From Aureimonas ureilytica (GTDB taxonomy: Bacteria > Pseudomonadota > Alphaproteobacteria > Rhizobiales > Rhizobiaceae), in the NCBI RefSeq assembly GCF_001475935.1, contig NZ_LDQA01000015.1:62001-126000 (forward strand): a DNA stretch of 64,000 nt. Reading direction: 5' to 3'. Positions 9,817 through 19,388 of this stretch are shown here, piece after piece; within the stretch, counting starts at the first letter, position 1, and the number at the start of each line of letters is the position of its first letter. Both the position numbers and the translations under genes were made by a program. The notes under the pieces are model-generated. The model searched no databases and was not told where the DNA came from. It saw only the letters and a list, made by a program, of their open reading frames with translations.

Positions 9817-10362
9817 TCAGCCGGAGGGCGGGGCATCCTGTGTCATGTTCGTTGCGATCTGCCGGCCCGTTTCCAGAAGCACGACCTGAAGCAGGCGCGA
9901 GACGATATCGATGCCCAAGCCTTCCGCCAGATCATGGGCTCGAATCAGCGTATCCACGAGTTCGTCCTCCGGGGCTTCGGAGACGGCCAGCGAGGTGCGC
10001 GCGGAGAGGATGAGGCCGACATAGGACCGGCAGCTTCCATCCGCCTCGCGCACCGGCAGGCCGAAGCTTCGCACCCAAATCACGCTCTGGGCCGGACCGA
10101 GCACGCGATAAATCTCGAAAAACGGATCCTGCCGCCGCCGAACGGCCGCCACACGCGCCGTCAGGGACACCCGGTCCTGGTGATGAAGCTGCTCGAGAAA
10201 GCGCTCGGATGAAACGCCCAGTCGGCCCCAGGCGGAGGGGAGGTCGAACAAGCGGCAAACGCGCTCATCGGCAAAGAACAGACCGGCGTCGAAATCCCAG
10301 CGCCATGTACCCGTAATGCCGGTCGGAAGAGAGATCGACGGGAGGACTGAGGAATGAGGCAT
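9817..10362 (-). CDS. PAS domain protein without output domain
   Basis: A 181-residue protein with one PAS-fold-3 domain (GTWRWDFDAGLFFADERVCRLFDLP at about residues 14-38, through EIYRVLGPAQSVIWVRSFGLPV and YVGLILSART). The C-terminal 60 residues form a predicted helix-rich tail (EDELVDTLIRAHDLAEGLGIDIVSRLLQVVLLETGRQIA). There is no kinase, GGDEF or DNA-binding module, so it probably works as a sensory partner for another protein. Start at 10362 is supported by GGAA upstream. It lies downstream of typA, beyond the typA terminator. Confidence 0.7.
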   Translation of the reverse strand: MPHSSVLPSISLPTGITGTWRWDFDAGLFFADERVCRLFDLPSAWGRLGVSSERFLEQLHHQDRVSLTARVAAVRRRQDPFFEIYRVLGPAQSVIWVRSFGLPVREADGSCRSYVGLILSARTSLAVSEAPEDELVDTLIRAHDLAEGLGIDIVSRLLQVVLLETGRQIATNMTQDAPPSG

Positions 10363-10511
10363 GATGTTCCAAATCCCGCAGACACGACAAGTCCTACTTG
10401 AAACGCATTCCGCGTGGGGTGAAGCCAACTGTACGAAAAAGTTCGATAGGTGAGTAATTTCCAGCCGGAAAGTAAAGCGCGTTCGGGTTTATAAACATTC
10501 AGCCAACAAAA

Positions 10512-10540
10512 AAGGGACGCGGCCGAACGCCACGTCCCTT
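10512..10540 (-). terminator. typA terminator
   Basis: 8-bp perfect stem (arms 10512-10519 and 10533-10540, 13-base loop) followed on the minus strand by a run of seven T residues. It lies 26 bases past the typA stop. Confidence 0.8.
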
Positions 10541-10566
10541 CGAGTTTTACAGATCGACCAGAAGCC

Positions 10567-12396
10567 TCAGGCGACCTTGCGGCTCTTTTCGAAACGCTTG
10601 CGCTCGTTCGGATCGAGATAGAGCTTGCGCAGGCGGATGTTCTTGGGCGTCACCTCGACCAGCTCGTCGTCCTGAATCCAGGAGAGAGCGCGGTCCAGCG
10701 TCATGCGGATCGGCGTGGTGAGACGCACGGCCTCGTCCTTGCCGGCGGCGCGGATATTGGTGAGCTGCTTGCCCTTGAGGACGTTCACTTCCAGATCGTT
10801 GTCGCGCGAGTGAATGCCGATGATCATGCCGGCATAAACCTTGACGCCGGGATCGATCACCATCGGACCGCGATCTTCGAGGTTGAACATGGCGTAAGCC
10901 ACGGCCTCGCCCGCCGCGTTGGCGATGAGAACGCCGTTGTTGCGGCCCGGCAGCTCGCCCTTGTAGGGGGCGTAGGAGTGGAACAGGCGGTTCATGATCG
11001 CCGTGCCGCGCGTGTCGGTCAGGAGTTCCGACTGGTAGCCGATCAGGCCGCGCGTCGGCGCGAGGAAGACCAGACGCTGGCGGCCGCCGCCCGAAGGACG
11101 CAGCTCCTTCATCTCGCCCTTGCGCTCGCTCATCTTCTGAACGACGACGCCCGAATGCTCCTCGTCGACGTCGATCACGACCTCTTCGATCGGCTCCAGC
11201 GTCTCGCCCGTCGCTTCGTCCTTCTGCATGACGACGCGGGGACGCGACACGCCGAGCTCGAAGCCCTCGCGGCGCATGGTCTCGATCAGAACGGCAAGCT
11301 GAAGTTCGCCGCGACCCGAGACGAAGAACGAGTCCTTGTCCTCGGATTCTTCGATCTTGAGCGCCACATTGCCCTCGGCTTCCTTGAAGAGACGGTCGCG
11401 GATCACGCGGCTCGTCACCTTGTCGCCTTCGGTGCCCGCAAGCGGGCTGTCGTTGACGATGAAGCTCATGGTCACGGTCGGCGGGTCGATCGGCTGCGCG
11501 ACGAGCGGCTCGTTCACCTGCGGATCGCAGAACGTGTCGGCGACCGTGCCCTTCTGCAGGCCGGCGATGGCGACGATGTCGCCCGCCTCGGCGTAGTCGA
11601 TCGGCGTGCGCTCCAGACCCCGGAAGGCGAGGATCTTGGAGATGCGGCCCGATTCCAGCAGCTGGCCTTCGCCGTTCAGAACCTTGACGGCCTGGTTCGG
11701 CTTGATCGAGCCGGACTGGATGCGGCCCGTGATGAGGCGGCCGAGGAAGGGATTGGCTTCCAGGATCGTGCCGATCATCTTGAACGGCTCGTCCTTGCTG
11801 GCCGTGTCCGGCTCGGGAACGTGCTTCAGGATGAGGTCGAACAGGGGCTCCAGGCCCTTGTCCTGCGGACCATCGGGCGCATCGGCCATCCAGCCGCCGC
11901 GGCCCGAGCCGTAGACGACGGGGAAGTCGAGCTGGTCTTCGGTGGCGTCGAGATTGACGAAGAGATCGAAGATCTCGTTCAGAACCTCTTCGTGGCGCTC
12001 ATCCGGGCGGTCGATCTTGTTGATGGCGACGATCGGCTTGAGGCCGACCTTGAGCGCCTTGCCGAGCACGAACTTGGTCTGCGGCATCGGGCCTTCGGAG
12101 GCATCCACCAGGATGACGGCGCCGTCCACCATGTTCAGGATGCGCTCGACCTCGCCGCCGAAATCGGCGTGTCCCGGTGTGTCCACGATGTTGATGCGGA
12201 CATCCTTCCACACCACCGAGGTCGCCTTGGCGAGAATGGTGATGCCACGCTCTTTTTCGAGGTCGTTGGAATCCATCGCCCGCTCTTCGGTACGCTGGTT
12301 CTCGCGGAACGCGCCGGACTGGGCAAGGAGCTTGTCGACCAGTGTCGTCTTGCCATGGTCGACGTGCGCGATGATCGCGATGTTGCGAAGCTTCAT
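10567..12396 (-). CDS. typA: translational GTPase TypA/BipA
   Basis: A 609-residue ribosome-associated GTPase of the EF-G superfamily, implicated in 50S assembly and stress or low-temperature growth. G1 (AHVDHGKTTL) is at about residues 10-19, G3 (DTPGHADFGGE) at about 75-85, and G4 (NKIDRP) at about 128-133; EF-G-like domains II, III and V and the BipA-specific C-terminal domain follow (for example GRGELQLAVLIETMRREGFE and NVLKGKQLTNIRAAGKDEAV). Length matches the family. Single-gene unit with its own terminator. Confidence 0.96.
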   Translation of the reverse strand: MKLRNIAIIAHVDHGKTTLVDKLLAQSGAFRENQRTEERAMDSNDLEKERGITILAKATSVVWKDVRINIVDTPGHADFGGEVERILNMVDGAVILVDASEGPMPQTKFVLGKALKVGLKPIVAINKIDRPDERHEEVLNEIFDLFVNLDATEDQLDFPVVYGSGRGGWMADAPDGPQDKGLEPLFDLILKHVPEPDTASKDEPFKMIGTILEANPFLGRLITGRIQSGSIKPNQAVKVLNGEGQLLESGRISKILAFRGLERTPIDYAEAGDIVAIAGLQKGTVADTFCDPQVNEPLVAQPIDPPTVTMSFIVNDSPLAGTEGDKVTSRVIRDRLFKEAEGNVALKIEESEDKDSFFVSGRGELQLAVLIETMRREGFELGVSRPRVVMQKDEATGETLEPIEEVVIDVDEEHSGVVVQKMSERKGEMKELRPSGGGRQRLVFLAPTRGLIGYQSELLTDTRGTAIMNRLFHSYAPYKGELPGRNNGVLIANAAGEAVAYAMFNLEDRGPMVIDPGVKVYAGMIIGIHSRDNDLEVNVLKGKQLTNIRAAGKDEAVRLTTPIRMTLDRALSWIQDDELVEVTPKNIRLRKLYLDPNERKRFEKSRKVA

Positions 12397-12505
12397 GAAG
12401 GCTCACCGAAAGGAGTTGGAACGCGGCAAAGGGCGCGTCTCAAGGAAACGGCCCACCATTTCGCGGTCATTGGGTCGCTTCATAACGGATTTTTCGCAAA
12501 AGCGA

Positions 12506-12533
12506 AAGGGAGGGTCGGCAAAGACCCTCCTTT
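12506..12533 (-). terminator. terminator of the M3 peptidase gene
   Basis: 11-bp stem with one G-T wobble (arms 12506-12516 and 12523-12533, 6-base loop), just past the peptidase stop. A short T-rich stretch follows on the minus strand. Confidence 0.65.
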
Positions 12534-12563
12534 GCAGATTCGCGAGGGCTCCCGATCATGCCC

Positions 12564-14642
12564 TCAGGCGGCGAAGCCGCGCTTGCGCATCATGGCGTCC
12601 GGGTCCGGCGCACGTCCCCGGAACCGTTCGTAAAGAAGGGCCGGGTCGTCACTATTGCCAGCCGAGTAGATGAAGTCGCGAAGCTTGCGGGCCGTCTCGG
12701 GGTCGAATGCATCGCCGGTTTTCTCGAAGGCCTCGAAGGCGTCCGCGTCCAGGACTTCCGACCACATGTAGGAGTAATAGCCCGACGAATAGCCATCGCC
12801 CGAGAAGACATGAGCGAAATGCGGCGAGCGATGGCGCATCACCATTTCCGCCGGCATCCCGAGCCCGTCCAGAATCTCGCGCTCGCGCGCCATCGGGTCG
12901 GCGGGGGCTGTTCCCTCCTGGTGGAACAGAAGATCCACCAGCGCGGAGGACGTGTATTCCACCGTGTTGAACCCGGCATCATAGGTGCGCGCGGCCTTGA
13001 GTTTGTCGGCCTCCGTTTGCGGGAGCGGCTCGTCTGTCACCGCATGGCGCGCATGACGCTCCAGAATCTCGGGCACATCCAGCCAGTGCTCGAACAACTG
13101 CGAGGGCAGTTCCACGAAATCGCGCGAGACGGCGGTGCCGGCGAGCGAGGGATAGGTCACATCCGACAGGAGCCCGTGCAGGGCGTGGCCGAACTCGTGG
13201 AACAGCGTGCGCGCGTCGTCCACCGAGAGCAGCGCCGGCTCGCCCTTGGCCGGCTTGGCGAAGTTGCAGATATTGTAGATCACCGGCGTCTGGCCGCCGT
13301 CGATCCCGTGCTGCGAGCGCAGAGCGCTCATCCAGGCGCCGGAGCGTTTGGAGGAGCGGGCGAAATAATCGCCGATGAAGAGGCCGCGCGCCGTCCCGTC
13401 CCGATCCAGAACGCGCCAGCCTCGCGCATCCGGGTGCCAGGCCTTGAGACCGGGCAGGGGCTCGAAGCGCAGGCCGAACAGGCGGTTCGCCACGTCGAAG
13501 GCCGCCTCTATCATCCGATCCAGCGTGAAATACGTCTTGAGGGCGCTTTCATCGATGGCGAATTCGGCGTGCCGACGTTTCTCCGACCAGTAGCGCCAGT
13601 CCGCCGCCGTGAAGGGCGCGTTCGTGCCGCTGTCGGCCGCCAGGGCGCGCAGCGTCTCGGCATCGCGCAGCGCGGCGTCCCGCGCCTTCTCCCAGACGCG
13701 CGTCAGCAGCGCTTCCACGTTGGCCGGGGTCTTGGCCATCGTGTCGTCGAGCTTGTAATGCGCGAAACTCTCGAATCCGAGGAGCTTGGCCTTTTCGGCG
13801 CGCAGGCTGAGCATCTCGGTGATGAGCGGGCGGTTGTCATGCGCCGCGTCCATCTCGCCGCGCCGCGTCCAGGCCGCGAAGAGTTCGGTGCGCAGCGCCG
13901 GGTTCGGGCAGAAGGTCAGGAAGGGCACGATCACGGAGCGAGAAAGGGTGACGACGTGGCCCGTCAAGCCGCGCTCCTCGGCGGCATCCCGCATGGAGGA
14001 GAGGAGAAATCCGGGCAGACCGACCAGGTCCGCCTCCTCCACGGGACGCGCGAAGGCGCGCTCGTCATGCAGCACGTTTTGCGAGAACTGGGTTCCCAGT
14101 TCCGCCAGCCGGGCATTGATGTCGGACAGGCGCTCGCGCGCCTCGCCCTGGAGCTTGGCGCCCGAGCGCACGAAACTGGAATGCGTGCGCTCCAGAAGCC
14201 TTAGAGCCTCGGGCGAGAGGCCGAAATCGGCGCGCCGCGCGAAGACATGATCGATCCGCGCGAACAAGGCGGCGTTCAGCGTGATGCGAGAGGAATGGCG
14301 CGAAAGCTGAGGAGAAACAGTGCGTTCCACTGTCTGCAGATCGTCATTTGTATGGGCGCCGGCCAGAGCGTAGAACAGCGACGCGATGCGGCTGAGTGCG
14401 CGTCCCGACCGCTCCATAGCCAGAATCGTATTGTCGAAATCAGGCTCTGCCGGGTCCGCGGCGATGGCATCGATTTCCTCGGCGTGCAGCGCGATCCCCC
14501 GATCGAATCCTTGGGTGAAGTCCTGGGGCAACAGCGCGTCGAAATGCGGAAGGGTTTCCGGTGATTCGAAGGCCACACGAACGTCGAATTCGGCAATCTT
14601 TTGTTCGAGGGGGGCAGGTTCGATCATTTGCAGGCTTTTCAT
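12564..14642 (-). CDS. dcp: M3 family metallopeptidase (peptidyl-dipeptidase Dcp-like)
   Basis: A 692-residue cytosolic zinc peptidase. The M3 zinc motif HEFGHALH lies at about residues 477-484 within TLFHEFGHALHGLLSD, and the third ligand glutamate is expected in the following SRDFVELPSQLFEHW segment. N-terminal similarity (PDFDNTILAMERSGRALSRI, AGAHTND, QFSQNVLHDE) is closer to Dcp than to oligopeptidase A, but the two are hard to separate by eye. It degrades short peptides. It diverges from a MarR regulator across an AT-rich 141-bp gap, so shared control is possible. Confidence 0.88.
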   Translation of the reverse strand: MKSLQMIEPAPLEQKIAEFDVRVAFESPETLPHFDALLPQDFTQGFDRGIALHAEEIDAIAADPAEPDFDNTILAMERSGRALSRIASLFYALAGAHTNDDLQTVERTVSPQLSRHSSRITLNAALFARIDHVFARRADFGLSPEALRLLERTHSSFVRSGAKLQGEARERLSDINARLAELGTQFSQNVLHDERAFARPVEEADLVGLPGFLLSSMRDAAEERGLTGHVVTLSRSVIVPFLTFCPNPALRTELFAAWTRRGEMDAAHDNRPLITEMLSLRAEKAKLLGFESFAHYKLDDTMAKTPANVEALLTRVWEKARDAALRDAETLRALAADSGTNAPFTAADWRYWSEKRRHAEFAIDESALKTYFTLDRMIEAAFDVANRLFGLRFEPLPGLKAWHPDARGWRVLDRDGTARGLFIGDYFARSSKRSGAWMSALRSQHGIDGGQTPVIYNICNFAKPAKGEPALLSVDDARTLFHEFGHALHGLLSDVTYPSLAGTAVSRDFVELPSQLFEHWLDVPEILERHARHAVTDEPLPQTEADKLKAARTYDAGFNTVEYTSSALVDLLFHQEGTAPADPMAREREILDGLGMPAEMVMRHRSPHFAHVFSGDGYSSGYYSYMWSEVLDADAFEAFEKTGDAFDPETARKLRDFIYSAGNSDDPALLYERFRGRAPDPDAMMRKRGFAA

Positions 14643-14783
14643 TAGGTTGGAACACGGTTAGTCGATAAGTGCTTTCCCTTAGAAAGGGCTTCTGGTTAGG
14701 ACATTAGGCAAGTCTTCGGAAGATTACAAAAAATTTAGTAATTTGGGTCTATTATAAGTGACCCTGAGGAGCGTGGTCGCGAC
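14643..14783. promoter_or_regulatory. AT-rich divergent promoter region with inverted repeats
   Basis: This gap between the M3 peptidase and marR genes is far more AT-rich than its surroundings. It holds three short perfect inverted repeats: 14676-14688 (CCCTT-3-AAGGG), 14713-14723 (TCTTC-1-GAAGA) and 14731-14744 (AAATT-4-AATTT). A TATAAG -10-like element is at 14753-14758. The 14731 repeat overlapping the presumed promoter is the best MarR operator candidate; this is inference. Confidence 0.45.
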
Positions 14784-15281
14784 GTGTCTGAGCTTACAAC
14801 AGGGAATATGTTCGGGTTCTTGCTGACAGATACATCTAGATTGTTTCGTCAGTATTTCGAACGAATGGTCAGCGAGAGCGGTTTCGGTCTGACGCCGGGC
14901 GAAATCCGCGCTTTGACGCATGTCTTGCGCTTTCGCGGCTCCCGTCAGGCGCTTCTGGCCGAGCGAATGGGCGTCGAGCCGATGACGCTTTCGGCCTATC
15001 TCGATCGTCTCGAAGCGCGCGGTCTCATCAAGCGCATGATGGATTCCAGCGACCGGCGCGCCAAGCTGATCGAGCCGACCGACGCAGCCTTCGTCATGAT
15101 GAGCGAGCTGGAGCCGCTGTTCGGGCGCATCTTGCATCAGCTGATGCAGGGCATGAGCGAAGACGAGACCCTGGCCGTGACCAAGGGCCTGGAAAAGCTG
15201 CGCGCCAATCTCGTGTCCGACCCGCAACTCGTCTGCGCCTCCGCGTCCGCCATCGGCAACACGCCGCTCGCGGTGCTCTGA
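14784..15281 (+). CDS. MarR family transcriptional regulator
   Basis: A 165-residue winged-helix dimer-type regulator. The helix-turn-helix core is QALLAERMGVEPMTLSAYLDRLEARGLIKR (about residues 52-81) with the wing at DSSDRRAKLIEPTD. N- and C-terminal helices provide dimerisation. Starts with GTG; GAGGAG is 12 bases upstream. It probably represses itself and possibly the divergent peptidase or the nearby flavin monooxygenase. The ligand is unknown. Ends before two tandem hairpins. Confidence 0.88.
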   Translation: MSELTTGNMFGFLLTDTSRLFRQYFERMVSESGFGLTPGEIRALTHVLRFRGSRQALLAERMGVEPMTLSAYLDRLEARGLIKRMMDSSDRRAKLIEPTDAAFVMMSELEPLFGRILHQLMQGMSEDETLAVTKGLEKLRANLVSDPQLVCASASAIGNTPLAVL

Positions 15282-15323
15282 CCCCACCCTGTTCCCGGCG
15301 GTTCCGGCCGCTGGCGCCTCTCA

Positions 15324-15369
15324 GGCGGCAAGGATGCCGCCCTCTCCTCATAGCGGCAACAATGCCGCT
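15324..15369. terminator. tandem hairpins between marR and the monooxygenase gene
   Basis: Two similar 7-bp perfect hairpins: GGCGGCA/TGCCGCC at 15324-15341 and AGCGGCA/TGCCGCT at 15352-15369, each with a 4-base loop. The second touches the stop codon of the convergent monooxygenase gene. There is no T tract. Confidence 0.5.
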
Positions 15370-16379
15370 TATTCGGCCGCCATGGCCGACGCGCCCAGAC
15401 ACAACATCGCTTCGGCCGCGATGGCGAAGGAGCGCACTCTGGCCCGGTGGTCGTGGATCTGCCCGGTCAAGATGAGTTCGTCCGGCTTGTAGCGCTCGAT
15501 CAATGCGGCGAGCCCCGTCTGAACCGTCTCGCGCGAACCCGACACCGACACACGCAACGCCTCATCCACACCCGGCCGGAAGGCGGGGTCGATCACCGCG
15601 TCGATATCGTCCACAGGGCGGGGAAGCGGGCCGGGATGGCCCGAGCGTAGATTGGCGAAGGCCTGCTGCATGGAACTCTTGAGGCGCAACGCCTCCCGGT
15701 CCGTTTCGGCCGCGAAGACATTGGCCGCCAGCATGAAATAGGGCTTGTCCAGCGTCGGCGAGGGCCGGAACGTCTGGCGATAGACCTCGATCGCATCCTC
15801 CAGCGCGCCCGGCGCGAAATGGGAGGCGAAGGCATAGGGCAGGCCGAGATGGGCGGCGAGTTGTGCGCCGTAGAGGCTGGAGCCGAGAATCCAGACGGGC
15901 ACATGGGTGCCGACGCCCGGCACCGCGCGCAGTCGCTGGTGCGGCGCGGCCTCGTCGAAATAGCTCATCAATTCCACCACATCCTGCGGGAAATTGTCGG
16001 AGCTTTCCAGGTTTCGGCGTAGCGCGCGGGCCGTCAGCATATCCGTGCCCGGCGCACGGCCGAGACCCAGATCGATGCGACCGGGATGAAGCGTGGCCAG
16101 CGTCCCGAACTGTTCGGCGATCACCAGCGGCGCATGGTTCGGCAGCATGATGCCGCCCGCACCAACGCGGATGCGGCTGGTGCCGGTCGCGACATGGCCG
16201 ATCACCACCGCCGTCGCCGCGCTGGCAATGCCCGTCATGTTGTGGTGTTCGGCCAGCCAGAAACGGTTATAGCCGAGTCGCTCGGTCTCGCGTGCGAGGT
16301 CCAAGGTGTTGCTCAGCGCATCGGCCGCGGTGCTGCCGTCCGGAATGGGCGAAAGGTCGAGAACGGAATAGGAAATCAT
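15369..16379 (-). CDS. luciferase-like (LLM class) flavin monooxygenase
   Basis: A 336-residue TIM-barrel flavin-dependent oxidoreductase of the bacterial luciferase superfamily, MsnO8-like by overall pattern. Recognisable segments are [18 protein letters not shown] at the N terminus, [20 protein letters not shown] (about 45-65), and [14 protein letters not shown] (about 105-118), the region that binds FMNH2 phosphate. It likely uses reduced FMN supplied by a separate reductase; the substrate is unknown. Start at 16379 (MISYSVLDL) fits family N termini, whereas the 46 residues before it are Pro/Arg-rich. Confidence 0.85.
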   Translation of the reverse strand: MISYSVLDLSPIPDGSTAADALSNTLDLARETERLGYNRFWLAEHHNMTGIASAATAVVIGHVATGTSRIRVGAGGIMLPNHAPLVIAEQFGTLATLHPGRIDLGLGRAPGTDMLTARALRRNLESSDNFPQDVVELMSYFDEAAPHQRLRAVPGVGTHVPVWILGSSLYGAQLAAHLGLPYAFASHFAPGALEDAIEVYRQTFRPSPTLDKPYFMLAANVFAAETDREALRLKSSMQQAFANLRSGHPGPLPRPVDDIDAVIDPAFRPGVDEALRVSVSGSRETVQTGLAALIERYKPDELILTGQIHDHRARVRSFAIAAEAMLCLGASAMAAE

Positions 16380-16542
16380 CGTTCGGTCACCATATGGTTT
16401 TCTCCCAAGTGGGGAGGATGGTGGACGATGTGAAGACCGGGGAGCGAAAGCGGGCGGCGGAGCGGGCCGCTGCGGCGCTGGCTGCGCCGGGCGCTTGCGC
16501 CTCCAGCAGAGCGGCATCGAACGCGCTTCGATACCATGAAAA

Positions 16543-16568
16543 AGGCCGACGGATCGCTCCGCCGGCCT
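16543..16568 (-). terminator. argG terminator
   Basis: 11-bp stem with one mismatch (arms 16543-16553 and 16558-16568, 4-base loop), followed on the minus strand by T5. It lies about 20 bases after the argG stop. Confidence 0.75.
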
Positions 16569-16588
16569 CGTCTCTCAAGGGGATGGGA

Positions 16589-17809
16589 TCAGAGACCGTT
16601 GCGCTTGGCGAGCGTGCGCAGGCGGAGCGCATTCAGCTTGATGAAGCCGGCCGCGTCCTTCTGGTCGTAGGCGCCCTGGTCGTCCTCGAAGGTGACGAGC
16701 TTGTCGGAGTAGAGCGACTTGAGGCTCGTGCGGCCGGTGACCATGACATTGCCCTTGTAGAGCTTCAACGTCACCTCGCCCTCGACATGCTCCTGGCTCT
16801 TGTCGATCAGCGCCTGCAGCATCTCGCGCTCGGGGCTGAACCAGAAGCCGTAATAGATCAGCTCGGCATAGCGCGGCATCAGATCGTCTTTCAGATGCGC
16901 CGCGCCGCGATCCAGCGTGATGCTCTCGATGGCGCGGTGCGCAGCCAGCAGGATCGTGCCGCCGGGGGTCTCGTAGACGCCGCGCGACTTCATGCCGACG
17001 AAGCGGTTCTCCACAAGGTCGAGACGGCCGATGCCGTTGTCGCGGCCCAAATCGTTGAGCTTGGCAAGCAGCGTGGCGGGCGACAGGCGCTCGCCATTGA
17101 TCGACACGGCGTCGCCGCGCTCGAAGCCGACCGTGATGATGGTCGCCTTGTCGGGCGCGGCCTCGGGCGAGATCGTGCGCATATGGACATATTCCGGCGC
17201 CTCGACGCTCGGGTCTTCTAGCACCTTGCCCTCGGAGGAGGAATGGAGGAGGTTCGCGTCCACCGAGAAGGGGGCCTCGCCCTTCTTGTCCTTGGCGACC
17301 GGAATCTGGTGCTGCTCGGCGAAGTCCAGAAGGTCGGTGCGCGACTTGAAACTCCAGTCGCGCCAGGGGGCGATGATCTTGATGTCGGGGTTCAGCGCAT
17401 AGGCCGAAAGCTCGAAGCGGACCTGATCGTTGCCCTTGCCGGTCGCCCCATGGGCGATGGCGTCCGCGCCGGTGCGCTTGGCGATCTCGATGAGGTGCTT
17501 GGAGATGAGCGGGCGGGCGATCGAGGTGCCCAGAAGATAGACGCCCTCATAGACGGCGTTGGCGCGGAACATCGGGAACACGAAGTCGCGCACGAATTCC
17601 TCGCGCACGTCCTCGATGAAGATTTCCTTGATGCCGAGCATCTCGGCCTTGCGGCGCGCGGGCTCCAGCTCTTCGCCCTGGCCGAGATCGGCGGTGAAGG
17701 TGACGACCTCGGCGCCCAGCTCCGTCTGGAGCCATTTCAGGATGATCGAGGTGTCGAGGCCGCCGGAATAGGCGAGAACCACCTTCTTGACGTCGCGCGG
17801 AAGAGCCAT
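16589..17809 (-). CDS. argG: argininosuccinate synthase
   Basis: A 406-residue cytosolic enzyme that joins citrulline and aspartate with ATP to give argininosuccinate, the penultimate step of arginine synthesis. The N-terminal PP-loop motif AYSGGLDTS is at about residues 13-21, followed by conserved [14 protein letters not shown] and the citrulline/aspartate-site segments [13 protein letters not shown] (about 120-132) and APWRDW. Length matches the family. ATG start; it has its own terminator and is not clustered with other arg genes here. Confidence 0.96.
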   Translation of the reverse strand: MALPRDVKKVVLAYSGGLDTSIILKWLQTELGAEVVTFTADLGQGEELEPARRKAEMLGIKEIFIEDVREEFVRDFVFPMFRANAVYEGVYLLGTSIARPLISKHLIEIAKRTGADAIAHGATGKGNDQVRFELSAYALNPDIKIIAPWRDWSFKSRTDLLDFAEQHQIPVAKDKKGEAPFSVDANLLHSSSEGKVLEDPSVEAPEYVHMRTISPEAAPDKATIITVGFERGDAVSINGERLSPATLLAKLNDLGRDNGIGRLDLVENRFVGMKSRGVYETPGGTILLAAHRAIESITLDRGAAHLKDDLMPRYAELIYYGFWFSPEREMLQALIDKSQEHVEGEVTLKLYKGNVMVTGRTSLKSLYSDKLVTFEDDQGAYDQKDAAGFIKLNALRLRTLAKRNGL

Positions 17810-17854
17810 GTTTCGGAAAGTCCCCGGAAAGATGAAACTGTCCTGCGGCTTAAC

Positions 17855-18730
17855 TCAGGCGGCGGCGCGAAGAAAGAGCCAGCGCGTCCGCACCCATGTC
17901 ATTCGGCCGGTTGAGGCGACATGCCGGGCCGCGCCGAGCAGCGGCTCGCGCCATTGCCCGTCCACACCGGCGTCGATCCGCGCGCCATAGGCATGGGTGA
18001 TCGAGCGCAGCGCCAAAATCGTGGCGGCGACGATCAGCCAGGAGATCACGACGTCGGACAGGAAATGGCTGCCGAAGGCGATGCGATTGAGCGAAAAGAC
18101 GAGGCCGGGCAGCGCGAGGGCAAGAGCGACCGGCGCCCGCCAGCCGCGCGGCGCGAGATAGGCCAGCGCCAGCATGGCCATGGCCGAGGCCGCTTCGCCT
18201 GAAGAAAAGGAGCAATTGCTGTGGCAGGCGTTCGATATCTGCCAGGGCAGGGTGAAGCTTTTGTCACCGCCGAAGGCCAGAATATGCTCCGGCCGCGCGC
18301 GGCCCATCGTGTTCTTCAGAATATGGACGATGCCAAGGCAAGCAACGAGATAGACGCCGAGCACATGAAGCAAGGCGTGGGGCGGGGGAAGGCGCGAGCG
18401 AGCACCCCAGACGCCGCGCCCGAGAAGCGCCACCAGAAGGGCGACCGCAATCCAGATCGGCAAGGCGCGGTTGAGATCGCGAATGGCGAGCAGCGTCTCG
18501 TTGCGCGCCAGCGGAAAGCCTTCGCCCGGAACAGCGAAAAGGCCGGATACGGCGAGGTCCAGCCCTGGAAACAGTGCGAAGGTGAGGCTGGCGAGGGCCA
18601 GAAGCACGAGGAGCGTGGCGACCGGCGCGCCTTGCGCGAGCGCCAAAGCGGCGCGGAGAGGCTGTCGCCGCGCGGGCGTACGGATGCGGGGTCTGCACCG
18701 ATCGAAAGCCGACCCATCCGCCCAGATCAT
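17855..18730 (-). CDS. PAP2 family membrane phosphatase (LpxE-like)
   Basis: A 291-residue membrane phosphatase with about six hydrophobic segments. The three PAP2 motifs are present: K-x6-RP (KNTMGRARP), SxE-type motif SSGEA, and SLNRIAFGSHFLSD with the catalytic His and supporting Arg/Asp. The conserved sequence order and membrane topology resemble lipid A 1-phosphatase or phosphatidylglycerophosphate phosphatases, so a lipid phosphate on the periplasmic face is the likely substrate. The exact lipid cannot be told from sequence. It lies 45 bp upstream of argG on the same strand. Confidence 0.82.
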   Translation of the reverse strand: MIWADGSAFDRCRPRIRTPARRQPLRAALALAQGAPVATLLVLLALASLTFALFPGLDLAVSGLFAVPGEGFPLARNETLLAIRDLNRALPIWIAVALLVALLGRGVWGARSRLPPPHALLHVLGVYLVACLGIVHILKNTMGRARPEHILAFGGDKSFTLPWQISNACHSNCSFSSGEAASAMAMLALAYLAPRGWRAPVALALALPGLVFSLNRIAFGSHFLSDVVISWLIVAATILALRSITHAYGARIDAGVDGQWREPLLGAARHVASTGRMTWVRTRWLFLRAAA

Positions 18731-19388
18731 CCGCCCGCTCCCGTTGTCGATTTCCTATGAGGCGCGGGAAAATCCGCGCGAAGCAGGGTCCCAATACCAG
18801 AGGCGGCTTAAGGCTTTTTATTAAATCGATGTCATCTTCATGAAGGATACTTAGAGATACTGAATATCATCTAGGAGGAAAAGTAGAGCTGGTCCGAAGG
18901 GAGAGCGCTGCTCCGACCCACGCAACCGCCGGAGTGAAAAGCGGTGCCGTGTCGAGGGCCGCAAAGCAGAGGCCGTCACCATCCTTCCGGCGCCTTGGGT
19001 TCGCTCGAGCGCTGCTCGGCCTTCAGTCTGCAGGCGCTTGCCCCCGCCAGCGGAGCGCATGGTCGCAGGCTGTCCACTGATGGGAATTTCGAGCGAAGGG
19101 CAGGCGAGGAAGCGGTCCCTCACGTTGGCGTGGAACCGAACCTGTGCCGCGCCTCCGCTGATAGGGAGGGCGGTGTCAACCAACCCGAGACCGCACAGGC
19201 CGATATGATGGAGGTCGTCCGCTGCCCTCGAGCCGTTGGGCAGAGTTCATCCTGATGATGCCGCGCCGTGCCCCGTCGCCAAGCTTCGGCCAGCCGCCGC
19301 CACACGGAATTGCCGCCCGCAAGATTCCGGTTGCCAGCCGGTCGGTTTCGCGCGAATCCAAAGGGCCTCGCGCTCGAAAGACACGCTC
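18731..19388. other. 658-bp intergenic region, no gene seen
   Basis: No convincing coding sequence is visible between the PAP2 and LysE genes. An AT-rich tract at about 18810-18885 contains AGGAGG-like sequence near 18872 without a following start codon in a long frame. A minus-strand open frame at 18851-19183 has no ribosome binding site and an Arg-rich composition. The region could hold promoters or a decayed gene. Confidence 0.5.

Noticed and set aside
10810-12633. 607-codon plus-strand open frame opposite typA
   Set aside because: Antisense to typA; no ribosome binding site or recognisable domain.
18851-19183. 110-codon minus-strand open frame in the empty region before lysE
   Set aside because: No ribosome binding site and no recognisable domain; codon positions do not look selected.
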